Source: Mrakia gelida (taxonomy: Eukaryota; Basidiomycota; Tremellomycetes; Cystofilobasidiales; Mrakiaceae). Taken from it: a stretch of 64,000 nt of DNA. Both the position numbers and the translations under genes were made by a program. Below are positions 12,001 through 24,189 of this stretch, in pieces. The stretch lies in contig BRON01000003.1 of assembly GCA_024345305.1 (NCBI GenBank), positions 186,001 to 250,000 of the forward strand. The letters run 5' to 3'. How positions within the stretch are numbered: position 1 is the first letter of the stretch; every line of letters begins with the position of its first letter. The notes below the pieces were generated by a model. That model was given only the letters and a program-made list of their open reading frames with translations, was not told where the DNA came from and did not search any database.

Positions 12001-12430
12001 ATATCTCGAGAGCCGTGGTCGTGGTTCTGAGCTCGCTCGTCGCTGACACTCGCTCTCTTCCCTTCCGTCGTCATCAGTACGTCCTGCTCTTCTCGGTCTC
12101 TCTCATCCGGATCATCTACGACTTCACCTCCGATACTCCAATACCTGCTCTGTCGGCCGTCAGTCGGTGGTTCGTCTTCTCGCAAGGTCAGTCCCGCTCT
12201 TCCTCGCTCTTCTCGTCGAAGTCGTCGCGTCGAACTTCAAACTGACTCCTCGTTCCTCTTCTTCGCTCTCCCCAGGACTCGCCGACGCCCTGATCTACGG
12301 AGTTATCGAATGGAAGGTCAAGAGGTCCGTTCGTCGTCGGACGAAAGCTGGTCACTTCAACTCTTCTCCTACGGACTCGAATCGAGGCGTCGGCAGCGTT
12401 TCGAGAGCGACCGCCGCGCTTTCATCTTAG
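9024..12430 (+). CDS. Seven-helix G-protein-coupled receptor, Gpr4/Git3-like
   Basis: Plasma-membrane receptor of the fungal Git3/Dicty-cAR-like class, whose known members (Cryptococcus Gpr4, yeast Gpr1) sense amino acids or sugars and activate the cAMP pathway. Seven exons can be joined in frame. Hydrophobic segments in order: TM1 around SILGLTILGAGGVIVAIL, TM2 LVLFLVFGDLVLGIIGII, TM3 LNTLSLAIATYLILIYP, TM4 WSLPLVWIFSFIIGAVAW, TM5 GVVFTTITILYFRLFIFL, TM6 YVLLFSVSLIRIIYDF, TM7 GLADALIYGVIEW. A third cytoplasmic loop of nearly 500 residues lies between TM5 and TM6. It is rich in Ser, Pro and Gly and encoded by the large exon 10432-11990. The short basic tail after TM7 (KVKRSVRRRTK) is typical. 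The start at 9024 is chosen because the 28-base first exon ends at a GTGAGT donor and splices in frame. The intron after TM3 begins GTTCGT instead of GTGAGT. Confidence 0.85.
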
Positions 12431-13511
12431 ACTTGGCCCTCCTTTCCTTTTCGTGTCCTCCTTTTGGGTTTCCTCGTCTCGTTTTCTCTCACATCTCTCG
12501 CATCTATCTCGTCGCTTTACCCACATGTTTTGCTTGCCTATCTATATCCTCTCAGCGCTGTACGCTCGCTCAGTCTGTTTTTCTCGCCTTTGTTCACTTC
12601 GTGCGACGCGCTCAGCTTGTTTGCCTACCTCGTACATCTTAGATTCTGCACGGTAGAATGCCATTCAGTGGACCACATCGAAGAGAGACTGAACGAGTTT
12701 CGCATCGAGGAAGAGAGGAGCGGAGACATTGAAATCGAGAGGCGACGCGTCGAACCTCTTACGACACAGCAGTCGGAGCGGGTGACTCGGCCTTCGGAGT
12801 GCACCAACCATATATCTCGGATCTTCGAACCCGTGGGATGATGATGTGACTTTGATTGCTTTCCTTGTGCTTTCAGGGACGAGGCCAGTTTTCACGGGAC
12901 GCGACGCGTTTGATCCCTTTCCACTCCGCTCATTTCCACTTTGTAGTGCTTCATGATTCGTCGATATGGTAAGTGCCCTTTACCAAGACCCGAGTTAGTG
13001 GTCTCGGGAGCTCTCGTTTCTCTGGGCGGAAGAAGAGCGTGGGCAGATCAAAACGAAATATTGATCGCATGCAACTTTGACCAGCCGCGGTGAGCTTCAC
13101 CGCCTCTATACGAGCTCCTCGAGAATGGTGCGTTACGAGAGCTTTATATAGTTCAGCTGTCCGCATCTTGGCTCTGCGGGAGGGACGCAAGGACGCGAGA
13201 AAGGAAGAACGGAAACAACGCGTCTCGACCCGCCATTTCTCGCTTTTCGCGGACGCGCCGTTAAATTCAGGAACGAGCCGATTACAGTTTTTCGTCGACG
13301 TCGCCCAATACACTCTTGACCCAGTTCTCTGCACAGGAGTGCTCAGTCGAGTCGAGTCACGAGTATGTGTTTTTCGATTTGCGGAAAGCTTTCGAAAATG
13401 GTACTTAAGAAACGACCAGGTGCTGTCTTCTTCTCTCCATCAACCACATCCTCCCACCTTCACTCCCACTTTTCCACTCTACCTGTTTATCACCCACCCT
13501 CCTACTTCAAC
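12431..13511. other. Intergenic region
   Basis: About 1.1 kb between two plus-strand genes. It contains three ACGCGT sites or close variants (near 12748, 12902 and 13218) and a pyrimidine-rich run (13430-13510) leading to the next start codon. No coding exon or RNA gene could be supported. It should hold the receptor 3' untranslated region and the promoter of the small membrane protein at 13512. Confidence 0.5.
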
Positions 13512-14147
13512 ATGTTCTCCGCTATCCAAACCTCCCTCCTCAACTCCATCCACTTCGTCGTCGGATGGTTGCTGACTTTCGTCTTTTCTCTCCTCTCCCT
13601 CGTCTTCAACGTGAGTCTTGGGTCTCCTTGTTACTCTCGACGCTTTCCCTTTTCTGATGCTTCTTCCCCTTCGCCTCAGGCCTCCCCTCTCGAGTCCTCT
13701 CCTCCTCTCATCAAGCAATCTCGAGCTCGACGAGTTCGATCCCTTTCCGTCTCATCCGACGCCTCTTCCCGAGTGAGTGTCTCAAAATTCCTTATCAATC
13801 AATTTTCGATCGCTGACCTCTTTTCCCACTCTTGTCATCACCAGTCACCCGTCATCTCCTCGATCTTTTCGGACTTCGACGCGCTCTCCTCGCCTTCATC
13901 TTCCGGCCTCAGCACTCCCACCTCGTTCATCTCCTGCCCTCTCCCATCTTCTCTCGATCTCAATAAGGCTTTCAACAAAGTCATCATCAACTCATCGTCT
14001 CAAACTCACATCTCCTCGGCCGTCGTCAAGTACCAACCAACCTCCCTCGCGTCGATCGGTCGAACTTCGAGGACTTTCGTTTACTCTTCCTCTTCTAAGA
14101 CTTACCAGGTCGGGCTCTCCCGACGCGAGACTTCTCTCCATATCTAG
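13512..14147 (+). CDS. Small membrane-anchored serine-rich protein, unknown function
   Basis: Three exons (13512-13610, 13680-13772, 13845-14147), all joined between codons, give about 164 residues. The N-terminus contains one strongly hydrophobic stretch, HFVVGWLLTFVFSLLSLVF, which would act as a signal anchor or membrane helix. The rest is Ser/Thr-rich with a basic patch (KQSRARRVRSLSVSSD) that looks like a phosphorylation target. No domain was recognised. Clean GTGAGT donors, a CTGACC branch site and in-frame joins support it as a real gene. It ends 470 bases from the clathrin stop codon on the opposite strand. Confidence 0.65.
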   Translation: MFSAIQTSLLNSIHFVVGWLLTFVFSLLSLVFNVSLGSPCYSRRFPFSDASSPSPQASPLESSPPLIKQSRARRVRSLSVSSDASSRVSVSKFLINQFSIADLFSHSCHHQSPVISSIFSDFDALSSPSSSGLSTPTSFISCPLPSSLDLNKAFNKVIINSSSQTHISSAVVKYQPTSLASIGRTSRTFVYSSSSKTYQVGLSRRETSLHI

Positions 14148-14616
14148 CTTGGCTTTCTTCGTTCTCTGTTCTCGGATATGTACTTAATCTGGCTTGCGTT
14201 TGAAGCTGGCTCTCTTTGTTCAACCGTTTTGTTTCTTGTTCTCGTTTCTCTTGTTACTTTCTTGTACTCTCGGTCTCTCGTTCTCGTTCTCGTCCGTATC
14301 ATAATCATAATGACGCAAAGACTCCTCAAAAAGCATCCTCCGGCAGGAACCCCCAGCAAGATGGTCGCGTCTGATGTTGAGTCGGACGCGTCGCTGACCC
14401 TTCGCTTCTCGTCATCTCTCCTTCGCCTTTTCGTTCGAGGTAGGTTGATATGAAAGAATCGTAGAGAGTCATCTATCGTGATGGTGATGAGAGCGAAAGA
14501 GATAGCGAGAAAGAATCGAGAGAAAGAGAGAGAGAGAAGAAAATCGAGCGAGGGAAACCGAAACGCAAAACGACACGCGAACCAAAGAGAGATTAGGTCA
14601 AGAAAGCGTAAACGAC
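14148..14616. other. Convergent 3' region between the small membrane protein and clathrin
   Basis: The two genes point toward each other here, so this stretch must hold both 3' untranslated regions. An alternating run of Ctcgttctcgt-like repeats lies near 14275-14300. No coding feature is supported. Confidence 0.5.
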
Positions 14617-17600
14617 CTAGAAGCCAGCGCCTCCCCATCCGGTTGCTGTGGAAGAAGGGGGAAGAGAAGAACGAGAGTCAGTCGACGGTAGTGAGAGCGG
14701 GAAAGGAGATGCGTCGCGGAAGAGAAGAGACGAACCTTGAGGATACAGTCCGCCGTTCATCTGCGGAGGAGGTTGCATTCCTCCCGGTCCACCGATCATA
14801 AGAGTCTTGCTGAACCCTGGACCGAGGATGGCTGAATGAACAAAGAGAGAGAACGAAGGAAGAGACTCAGCTCGGGAAGTCGGGGAGGATCGAAGCAGGA
14901 CGACAAGAACGAGACGACTCACGTCCATCTTCCTCGACCGTTTTAGGCCTCGCGAGCTTGAGGGTCTCGATCTCAGCCTTCAGCTTGCTAACAGCCGAGT
15001 GCTGATCTCGAGCAGCCTGGAGCTTGTAGGGGTAGGCGAAGTCGCTGAAGGAGGGAAGAAGGAACGAAGGTCAGTCGAAGTCGCGAGAGGTTCGCGGCGA
15101 AGGCGAGCACTCACTTGAGTCCGTTGGTCCACGAGAGTTCGTCGACGACGTCGGCACGAAGAAGGTTGTAGCTGTAGAGGGAACGAAAAAAGAGGTCAGC
15201 TGCTGTTCTCGAGAACCAGAGGACAGGCGAGCGGTCGTCGAACTCACCAAAGGAAGAGGGTAGCAGCGAAGCACTCCTTGCTTCCGATGTCCACGAAGTA
15301 GGTCAAGACCTCCTCGGCGACCTCCTCCTCCCCAGACTCGGCAGCGGTAAGGATAGCGTCCTGGAAGAGCTTGTCCTTCTTGCTGAGGGAGATGGACTCC
15401 TCCCACTTTCGGTTCTTGTTGTAAAGAACGACGGCGAGACGACGGAACTCGAGGAGCTCGTGAGCTTCCAGACGACGGGCAAGGGCCATCGAGTCGAAGT
15501 TCGAGAACTGCGAGAAGGAAGCGAAGAAGGTCAGCTCGAGTTTGAAGCAAAGAGGAGGAAGGGAAGACTCACGTTGAGGATGCTGTCTCGAAGAGTGGGG
15601 ACCTGCTCCTCCTCGATCAAGAGCTCGTTGTAAGCGTCGTTGACCTCGGCGATGTCGAGCTGCAAGGCGAGGAAACGAGGAATGGTCAGCGCGTGTCAAG
15701 GCGAGGAGGTGGGCGGCGCGTCGAGGAGGTACTCACGTGCTGAATGGCGACGAGGTAGTTCTTGATGAGAGGAACGTTGTCGTTGTCCTTCCTCTGGAAC
15801 ATTCGAACGACTCGAGCGTGATCGATCCTGGGAGTGAGGACGACGAGAAGATCGGTGAGGAGGGTAGGCTGCTCCGAGAGGTAGAAGGTGAGGGCCTGGT
15901 GAACGAGAAGGGGAAGGGAAAAGTCAGCTCGGTTCGAAACGCGACGAGACGAGACGAGAAAGCCAAACGGACCTTGTAGTAGATCTCGATGTTGGCGACT
16001 CGAACGATCGTGTCCTTGAACTGGTTGTGCTCGTAGGCGTCGGCGGATCGCTCCATCATAGCGAGAGCAGCGTTGTCGAACTCGTCTGCAGACGTCGAGC
16101 GGAGCGAAGAAACTCGTCAGCGACAGCGAGTTCGAAGAGAGAAAGAAGAAGAAACGAACCGTATTTGATGTAGAGGAAGACAAGCTCGGACCAAAGATGA
16201 GCCTGCTCGGCAGCTCGGATGACCTTGGGAAGGTTGGTCCTGCTCCAGAAGAGCTTGAGGTGCTCCATGACTGAAGAAACGAACGAAGAACGCGTGAGCA
16301 AAAGCGAGTCGATTCGTCGAGATATGGGGTTGAGTACTCACGCTTCTCAGGTCGGTACTTGGCGTAGAGGATCGAGAGCTCGGTGAACATTCCCATGTGA
16401 GCTCGCTCGAGACCTGGAAAGTGAAGAGAGGACCAATGAAGGTCAGCGAAAGGTCGGTCGAATCGAACGCGAAGAGCAACGCTCGTGGAGACTCACCAAG
16501 ACCAGCCTCCATGAGCGAGATGAGCTCGTCGAAGTAGCCGTTCTTCTCGTAGAGCTTGATGAGGGTAGGGAGCTCCTCACTAGAAAAGGGCGACAAAACA
16601 GCGACGTCAGCGACGGAAGTCGAACGCTTCTCGAAGCAAGAAGGAAAGAGGAACTCACGCGTGAACGATCAAGTTGAGACCACAGATCTGAGCCAATCGG
16701 AACTCCTTCTTGTCGATGCAGGCAGCGTTGACTTGCTTCCAGACCCTGGAGGAGAGAAAGAACAAGGAAGATCAGTTGAGCCGCTCGGGCGAGACGAAAC
16801 GAAGGACGTAGGAACGAACTGGGTGTTTCCGGCCTTCCTGGCAGCATCAACAGCAGGCTGGTTCTCTCCGAGGTAGATGAGGGTAGTAGCGAGTCGAGCC
16901 CAGTTGGAGATGGAGCTAAAGAGGAGCTTGGAAGCCTGGTAGAGACCGTCCTCGAAGCACTTCTCTCCAACGACGAGGATGTCGGCGACGTTGGTAGTAG
17001 CGAGGAATTCCTCCATGTCGTGCAGACGGTCGGTCTTAGCGTACGAGTAGGCGAGCTCGGTATCGATCTTGGGCTCTCGGGTGTGCTTTCGAGCCATCTG
17101 GAGGAATCGAACGAGGTCGTCGTTCTTTCCGGCGGCGTTGGCGAGCTCGATGACCTCGGGGAAGTTGGTAGGATCGTTGGCCTTGATGTAGGAGTCTGCG
17201 ATGAAGAGGAAGAAGAGGGGGAGAAGTCAGAAACGCGTTGTCGAGTTCGAGCACGAGAGAAGAGGGAGCAAAGAGAAAGAACGAACCGATAGCGTCCTTG
17301 ATCCTCAACCCATCGAGCTGAGCCTTTCCGAGCCTGCTCCAAACCTCAGGCTTGTTGATCTTGTTGGCGTACTGAGATCCTCGATCCAAACTGGCGACGT
17401 GCTCGACGAGGACTCCGATGGCCTGGGCGTGCTGATCGTGCTTGTTGTACACCGTGAAGGCCTCCTCGTAGAGTCCCTGCTCGACGGCGATCCTCGCGAT
17501 CTCGTCCGAGTCGTAGTTCTGGAGCTTGCCGATGTATCCGACGACCTTTCCCTTGTCGGCTCGGATGGCGGTGAGAAGGAGGAGGTTCTGGAGAGCTCGG

Positions 17601-20600
17601 TTGTCCGAGAACGGCGAAGGCTCGAGGATGATCTTCTCCAAAAGCTCGACCAACTCGGTGGGGAGATCGTTGTCGATGAAGGCCTTGACGGTGACGGAGA
17701 CGTCGTCGGGATCCGTGCTCTCGGGGACGGCGGTAGCGATGATCTGGTCGATGAGCTGTCGTCGGTGGATGTTGTCGGGGACGAGGACCTGAGCCCAAAG
17801 TTCCGGAAGACGACGCTTGACGAGGTATCGAGACTGGTGCTTGAACATCGAGTTGGAGTTGGTGATGGCGATGAGCTCGTCGTCGCAGAAACCTTTGGCG
17901 AAGGCGATGAACGCGAGGTAGGGGTCTCGCTTCTCGCAGTACTTTCCGACGACGAGGGGCTCGTAGAGCTGAAGGGGGAAGAGAGGGAAGGAAAAGTCGC
18001 GTCAGTTTGTGCTCTTCGTTCCCTCCAACTCCTTCGTTTCCCTCGATGGTTTCTAAACTCACGTTGTTCTCCTTCAAGAAAGCCTCAGGGTTCTGGTTCG
18101 AATCCACGAAGATCTTGGCGAGGGTGTTGTAGAGAGCGGGATCCTGCTGACCGGCGGCGACTCGGGACTCAACCCAGGGAAGGATGAGCTTGAGCCTGTT
18201 CCTCTCCTCGACTTCCTTGACGAGCTCCTCGATGGGGAAGGCTCCGGTGACCGATCCGAGGAGATTCTTGATGGTTCCCTCGTCGCAATCGACGTCGAGC
18301 AGTCCTCCGATGACCTGAGGAGTTCGAGCGGAGTTGACTCGCTGGACGTAGGTCTCGATGGCGGACGTGAGACCGTTTTGGTAGAGGAAGAGGATGAGGT
18401 CGTGGATGAAGTCGAATCGATCGCAGACGATGATGAGGGGGAGTTGGTCGGAAAGCTTGGCCTCTGTGTATCAGGAAGCGAAGGAAAGGCGAGGTCAGAC
18501 CGCGTCGACGACGATGAACGACTGAGAGAAATCACTCACCCTTGAGGAAGTTTTTGACCTTCTCGGGGTTGTAGACGTTGCTCTCCCTGCAGATCCTCTC
18601 GACCTCTCGGATCTGACCAGTCTTGGCAGCAGCTTGGATGTACTGGAAGTGGATCTCGGGATCCTGACTGAGGTTGACGACCGATCCGAGGTAGTAGTAG
18701 AGTCCCTCGAAGGTTCGGTGGGTCTGGAAGAGCTCGACGAGCTTGAGAGGTCCGAGGAGATCCGAGTACTTGGTCGCGATCTGGATGACGACCTGGAGGT
18801 TCTGTCGGATGTTGACGGTGAGCATCTCCTCGAGGCAAGCGAGGGACTGCTCGACGGTGAGTCGACCGAAGTAACCGACGAGCCACTCAGGAGCGAGGAG
18901 GTTGGTGTGGACGACGACTCGCTTGATGTCGTTGAGATCCTCGTAGTGCTCGAGAGCCTGGGAGAAAAGGAGAGAGAAGGAAGACGCGTCAGATCGAGAG
19001 GATGAGACGCGTGAAGGGACGAAGGAAAGAACGCACCTTCTGGAGGAGACCAGCCTTCTCGCAGAGGTTGGCGATTCGAGGTCGATCGTAGTAGGAGAAC
19101 ATCTCGTTCGAGAGGATGGCCTCGGCGACCTGAGGAGCGTTGACGAGGTTCATCTCGAGGAGTCGAGTCTGGAGAGCTCCCTGCTCGGGCTTGTTGTCCT
19201 TGAGTGCGTCGAGGAGGAACGAGGTAGCCTGCTGGATCATGTTCGAAGCCATGAAGATGTCGACGACCTAGAAGCGAGAAGTAATCGAGAAGGGTCGTCA
19301 GCTTCACGAAGGGGGTCGAGGAAAGAGCCGAGCGAAGGGACGAAAACGGACCCGCTCGATGTCTACAAGAGGTCCGCTCTCGTCGTTGACGAGAGAGGTA
19401 GCGAACTCGGCTCCCTGCTCGGGGTTGATCCTGGTGATGTGCTGGAGGAGGTTGGCGTAGTCGGGCTGGTATCCGACCTTCTTCGAGTAAAGGACCTGAG
19501 AGAAGGGAAACGAAGGGAAGGAGGCGAGGTGAGCTCGGTTCGCGAAGGACGACAGCGATGTGCGACGAAGAGGAGGGAACGCACGATCTTAGCGAACTGT
19601 CCAGTCTCAGCGAAGCAGGCGACGACCTTGTTGGGGATCTGAGCTCGAAGGTAGATGGAGAGAGCGAGGGTGAGGTCGTGCGACCTGACGATGTCTCCGA
19701 GCTCCTCACTGCACTCGAGCTGTTCGAAACGAAGACCAAACCGACAAAAGCGTCAGCACCCAGCTCTCCCACAACCCTCGAGCCTCTTCACACCACCCAG
19801 CCGGAAAAGAAGAACGACTCGACTCACCTTGTTCTCCTTCAACCACTTCTCCAACAGCTGCTTCCTTCCCTGAGCCAACACGGGCCTCGCGAGCTCCAAC
19901 GTCTCGATCCTGTTGAGCTCTCCCTTCTCGAGGAGGATACCGAAGTACTGCAGAATCGGCGAAAGGGTTCCAGGAGCGACGGGGACGTTCTTGAACTGCT
20001 CGATCGTCTGAGGAGTTCGAAGGATTCCTCGAGGGGAGTTGGCGGCGATCTTGGCTGCCTCGTTGTACTGGCCAGCCTGGAAGAGGTTTCGGTACTGCTG
20101 GACGTAGAGATCGTCGGCTCCGGGGAGGTTGGCTCTCGACGCGAGCTTGATGGCGAGGTCGGTGTTGTTGAGGGTTTCTGAAGAGAGGAGAGGAGAAAGG
20201 AAGGGAGGGACGCGTCTCAGAACGAGCTCGTCTCGACTCGACCTTCGAACGAGAAGGAAAGGTGGTGCGACTCACGAAGGATGTAAGGGATAACGTTGTT
20301 CTCGTCGAGACCAACACTGAGAACCTGTCCCTGCCTGTTGACTCCGATGATTCCTCCAGTAGCCTCGTGCTCGGCGGTCGCGAAGATGGTCTCGCCCGAG
20401 ATCCTGTTCATGTAGATGCAGGTTCCGGACTCGAGGTCGTAGAGATGGATGAAACCGTACTTGGTGACGAGGTAGATGATACCGTGCTTCTCCGAGATCT
20501 GCATGGCGACGGGGAAATCGTTGGCGGCCTCGGGAGGGAAGAAGACGTCGACGGCTTTCTTGGGGAAGGGAGGGTTGGGAGCTTGGTGGTCGACCTCGAC

Positions 20601-22080
20601 GATATGAAGCTGTAGAGAAGCGAGTGAAGTCAGCTCACGAGAAGTTGTCGGAGGAAGGGCGGAGGCGAAGAAGAGCTCACCTTAGCACCAGTAGCAGTTC
20701 GAACAGCGAAGGAGAAGAGCTTGGAAGCGTTGGGAGCTCCGTCCTGCTTGAACGACGAGAACGCGGCGGCGTGACCCTCAATGGGTTGGGAGACCTTCCC
20801 TGGAAGAAGGAGACGACGAGAAGAACGAATTCGGTATCAGCTGCCAACTCTCGTGAGAGGAAGAAGAGAACGGACGAGAACTCACTGGCGATCGAGTAGA
20901 GCTGCATACTTCCCTTGACCTTGAAGCCAGCAGGATCCTTGTTCGCCCCAATCCCAACGAGAACCAACCACTGTCCGTCCTGAGACTGTCGGTAGTTGAT
21001 GATCTGGCATCCCTGAAGACCTGGTAGACGGTCGAAGATCTGTTGAAAGGAAGGAAAAGCGACGTCAGCTTCAGCTTCGACCTCCTCCCTTCTCTCCCTC
21101 CTTCGCCTTCCTCTCTTCCCCTTCTCGTTTCGCACAACCAAGCTCGAGCGACTGACCTTGACTGGAGGAGACTCGGTAGTCAGAGACCAATGCCAGACTG
21201 CTGTTTCCGTGACGATACCGAGGGTTTCCGACGAGATCCACTTCCAGAAGACGATCTCCTCGTTCATGAGATGCGCCTTGAGCTTCTGCTTGGTTCCGAT
21301 GTTGAACACCTGGAGCTGACGACCGGCTGCAGATACGACGGAGGATAAATACAGTCAGCTCGTGCTCTTCGATCCGAGACGCGTAGGAGGATGCTCTCGA
21401 AGACAAGGCGAGGAAGGAGAGGAGGAGGAGGAAGCGAAAGGGAGCTCGAGCGTTCCTTCGTTGTCCCTTCCCCCTCTCTCGCTCCCCATCCTCCCTCCCC
21501 TCCCACACCAAGCTCGAAACAAGATAGGCGGGACTCACACTTGAGGGCGAGGATCTTCTCCGAGGGATGCATGATCGCAGAGTCGGCTGTGATTGGCCTT
21601 CTCATGACTTGGTTGGCATCCGCAAGATCCACGATCACGACGTTGTTCTGGTCTCGCACACAGATGAAGTGGTCCGACTCGAGGGTGAGGGTTTGGAAGG
21701 AGATGGAGGCAGGTTGGATTCCGAGAGCGGTGAGCTGGTGAAGGTGGGAAGGAAAGGAGAAGTAAAGATGGAAGCGAGGGAGGAGGAGGGAGGAGGGAAG
21801 GAGGAGAGCGGTGTGTGTCAGTTCGAGAGCTCGAGCTAGTAGGGGAGCTCGTGAGGAAGAAAGTCCCAGGAGGGAGAGGAGTGAGTGGATAGAGCGAGGT
21901 GTATAGACTAACCTGGAGATGCTCGGCGAAGGCTGGATACGAGAGAAAGAGGGGGAAAAGAACGACGGAACAAGGGAGGGAAGGAGATGGAAACCGGAGC
22001 GAGGTCAGCCAACTTCTTCCTCATCTCCCTTCTCTCTCCAACAACTGCTTCAACTCACTGATGGGCTTGAAGTCTCCCAT
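14617..22080 (-). CDS. CHC1: Clathrin heavy chain
   Basis: Structural subunit of the clathrin triskelion that coats vesicles budding from the plasma membrane and trans-Golgi. The protein has roughly 1,680 residues, the usual length. The start at 22080 (MGDFKPI) splices through a 20-base second exon into [20 protein letters not shown], matching the conserved clathrin start. The N-terminal beta-propeller follows ([51 protein letters not shown]). The long helical-repeat arm then runs across 20 to 15 kb with classic segments such as [20 protein letters not shown] and [19 protein letters not shown]. The C-terminus is Gly/Pro-rich ([18 protein letters not shown], then ATGWGGAGF and stop at 14617), typical of fungal clathrin. 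More than a dozen introns interrupt it, and the last uses a GTTCGT donor. Long plus-strand open frames across this gene are antisense shadows. Confidence 0.97.
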
Positions 22081-22334
22081 GACTGTAAGATGTTCTTCTT
22101 CCTGGCTGAGGGGGGCGGAAGGATGGGGAAGGGGGAGGTGGGTGAGGGAGGAGAGTCGACGTGGCTCGTCGAAGCTCGCTCGCTCGACCCTCGCTGAATC
22201 CGCCCTGCGGAACGACCCAAGCAACCTCGACTTTTCCTACCAAGTAAGAGCTGGCTCGAGAGAAGGAGATAGGGAAGCGCATCTATAGTCTAATAAGTCA
22301 AACCAGGACATCTAACGTTCGAATTCAACGAAAT

Positions 22335-23518
22335 CTACTCTCCTCCGCTGAGGTCTCCAACGATCAGCTTCGCTCCTCCCGACGACTCGTCGACGACGAG
22401 ATGGTCTGAGGCGCCCCAGCTCTTGATGACTCCCTTTCCGTCCTGGGAGATCACAACGGTAGTGACCGAGGTGTTGGGGAGAGGAGCGATTTGAACTCCC
22501 TTGGCCAGCGAGAGGAGTTTGATGGGAGGAGACGAGAGGTGGGTGAGGAGGGTTTTGACTGTTGAAACGCGTCCGCACAGGGTGGAGTCAGGACCAGTCT
22601 ATCGAGCAGGAACAGCAGAGAAGAGTGAGGTTGGTACTCACGAAAGGCTCCATGCGAAACCAGACCAATCGTTCCTCCTTCTCCTCCGACGGCGAGAGGA
22701 ACGATCGTGTCGACCCAGAACTCGAGAGCTCGAGCGGCCATGGCTGAAACGAGCTCGGCATCCTTGGGTAGAGGTCCACGATTGTCGCTGAGGAAAGATA
22801 ATCCTTGATGGGATGACATGAACTGGGTTTCGAAACAAAGAGAGAGGGTCAGCAGGGAGGAGCGACGCGGTGAGACGAGGAAGAGAACGAACGCGTTCTC
22901 TCAGTCGGACGTCAATCTGGAGCTCAGGAGGTGACGGAGATTCCGAGAGAACGATCTCTGCTGACTAGGAGAACAAGAATTGAGCTTAGTTGTAGCTTCC
23001 GGTATGCCAAACGAGGAAGGAGAAGAGACTAACCTCCTTTGCTCGAGCGAGGTCGGACGAGAAAGCAGCCTTCCAGGTCGAGACCTCTTCTGATAGTTGT
23101 TGGCCGAGAAGGAGCGCTTGTGACCGACCCGTAGCGTTTAGAGGTGTGTTGAGTTGGCCCTAGAGGTAGACGAAGAAGGTCGAAAGAAGGCAAGGATGTA
23201 CAGGAAGACGAAGGAAAGAAGAAAGGGAGGAGAAAAGCGTGAGCTCGAGTCATTCGCTCGTCCTTCGTCCCCAACGACCTTCCTCCTGCCGTAGATCCTA
23301 GCCCAGATAGCTGAAACGCACCTGGATGATGTGATTCAGGTTACTGATCCAGAAGACAACGAGGCACGAAGGTCAGCCCTTGTAGGGGGAGGAGGCGAGG
23401 CGTAGGAGCTGACCGGAGAAAGGTGAGCTCGAAGCAAGAGAGGAGGACGGACTCACTCTTCCGTCTGTCCATGTCTGATGATCCGGACGGTGAGAGATTT
23501 GGAAGGAGGAGAGACCAT
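22335..23518 (-). CDS. Phosphoglycerate-mutase-family histidine phosphatase
   Basis: Start MVSPPSKSLTVRIIRHGQTE; the RHG motif carries the catalytic histidine that is phosphorylated during the reaction. Further family marks: LNTPLNATGRSQALLLGQQL (the 'N-x-x-L-T-x-x-G-x-x-Q-A' block), SSDLARA, a VRLRER segment with the conserved arginine/glutamate, and TIGLVSHGA with the second catalytic histidine. The C-terminal exon (QIAPLPNTSVTTVVI to LSGGE) closes the fold and ends at 22335. The substrate is unknown; relatives act on fructose-2,6-bisphosphate, phosphoglycerate or other small phosphates. Five or more exons. The gene lies 254 bases upstream of the clathrin start on the same strand. Confidence 0.85.
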
Positions 23519-23884
23519 TCGCCGGGAATGGGCAGGGATAGCTGAGAAAACGAGAAGGGAAGGGAGGAAGAAGAGAGAGGACGAGCGTTGGGAGCGAGGG
23601 AAGGTGCGAGGTTGAGCTCGAAGATTGACGCCTTTGTTTTATCTTATCGAAAGAGGAAAATATTCGGTCTTCTCCAGTGATACGAGCCTCATAAGTTATA
23701 AGCTACCCTCAAATCGGCAAAAAAATCTTCCGGCCGTTTGTCGGCCGCAAGATCTGGCTCCGAACTCGGTGAGCTCGACCTCGTCCTTCCTCCCTTCCCT
23801 CCCTCCCGTTCCCCTCTGATCATCATCGTCTCAAGCAGCCCATCCCTCGTCTTTTCTGTCTCGCGACTTCTCTAGAGTACACTC
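23519..23884. other. Divergent promoter region with a possible 5' untranslated intron
   Basis: This region separates the phosphatase (minus) from a plus-strand transcription unit. A GTGAGC donor near 23769 and a CTCTAG acceptor near 23876 suggest an intron in the leader of the plus-strand transcript. The bases from 23625 to 23730 are noticeably more A/T-rich than the surroundings, as often seen at fungal promoters. No coding frame is supported. Confidence 0.4.
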
Positions 23885-24069
23885 ATGTCTCACCTCATCC
23901 CTGGAACGGTCTTCCCGACTTGGAGAAGCGTGCTTGGAAGGGTGAGCTTCGCTCGAGTTGAGCTCACCTCCCGCATCTCGATTCGCGACTCTGACTCCTC
24001 CTTCCGTTCCAGACCGATCCCAGTTCTCGGATCCCCGAACCCATGCCAAGCTTCGACATGAGCAACTAA
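23885..24069 (+). CDS. Possible 37-residue spliced mini-protein or upstream ORF
   Basis: Two exons (23885-23941 and 24013-24069) join between codons to give 37 residues starting MSHLIPGTVFPTWRSVLGR and ending PSFDMSN with a TAA stop. The 71-base intron has a GTGAGC donor and a TTCCAG acceptor. It was not recognised; the length and composition would fit a tiny mitochondrial membrane-complex subunit, but this is a guess. It ends only 9 bases before an ATG (24079) that is in frame with the following nucleotidyltransferase. It could therefore be a translated upstream ORF on the same mRNA or an independent small gene. Confidence 0.4.
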
Positions 24070-24189
24070 GAATACATCATGTACCTGCTCAAAGTGCGTG
24101 TCTTGCTGCCGCGAGCAACATCTGTTAATCAAGCAAGAGCTGACCTCCCCTCCTCTCGCGAGCAGAGGAGCCAACCAAGGCGTTCGACG

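Noticed and set aside
16443..17342. Long Ser/Arg-rich minus-strand frame
   Set aside because: A shifted frame of clathrin exons that reads through introns.
17201..18187. Open frame of 328 codons on the plus strand
   Set aside because: It lies exactly antisense to conserved clathrin heavy-chain codons; it is a by-product of the G/C-rich third positions.
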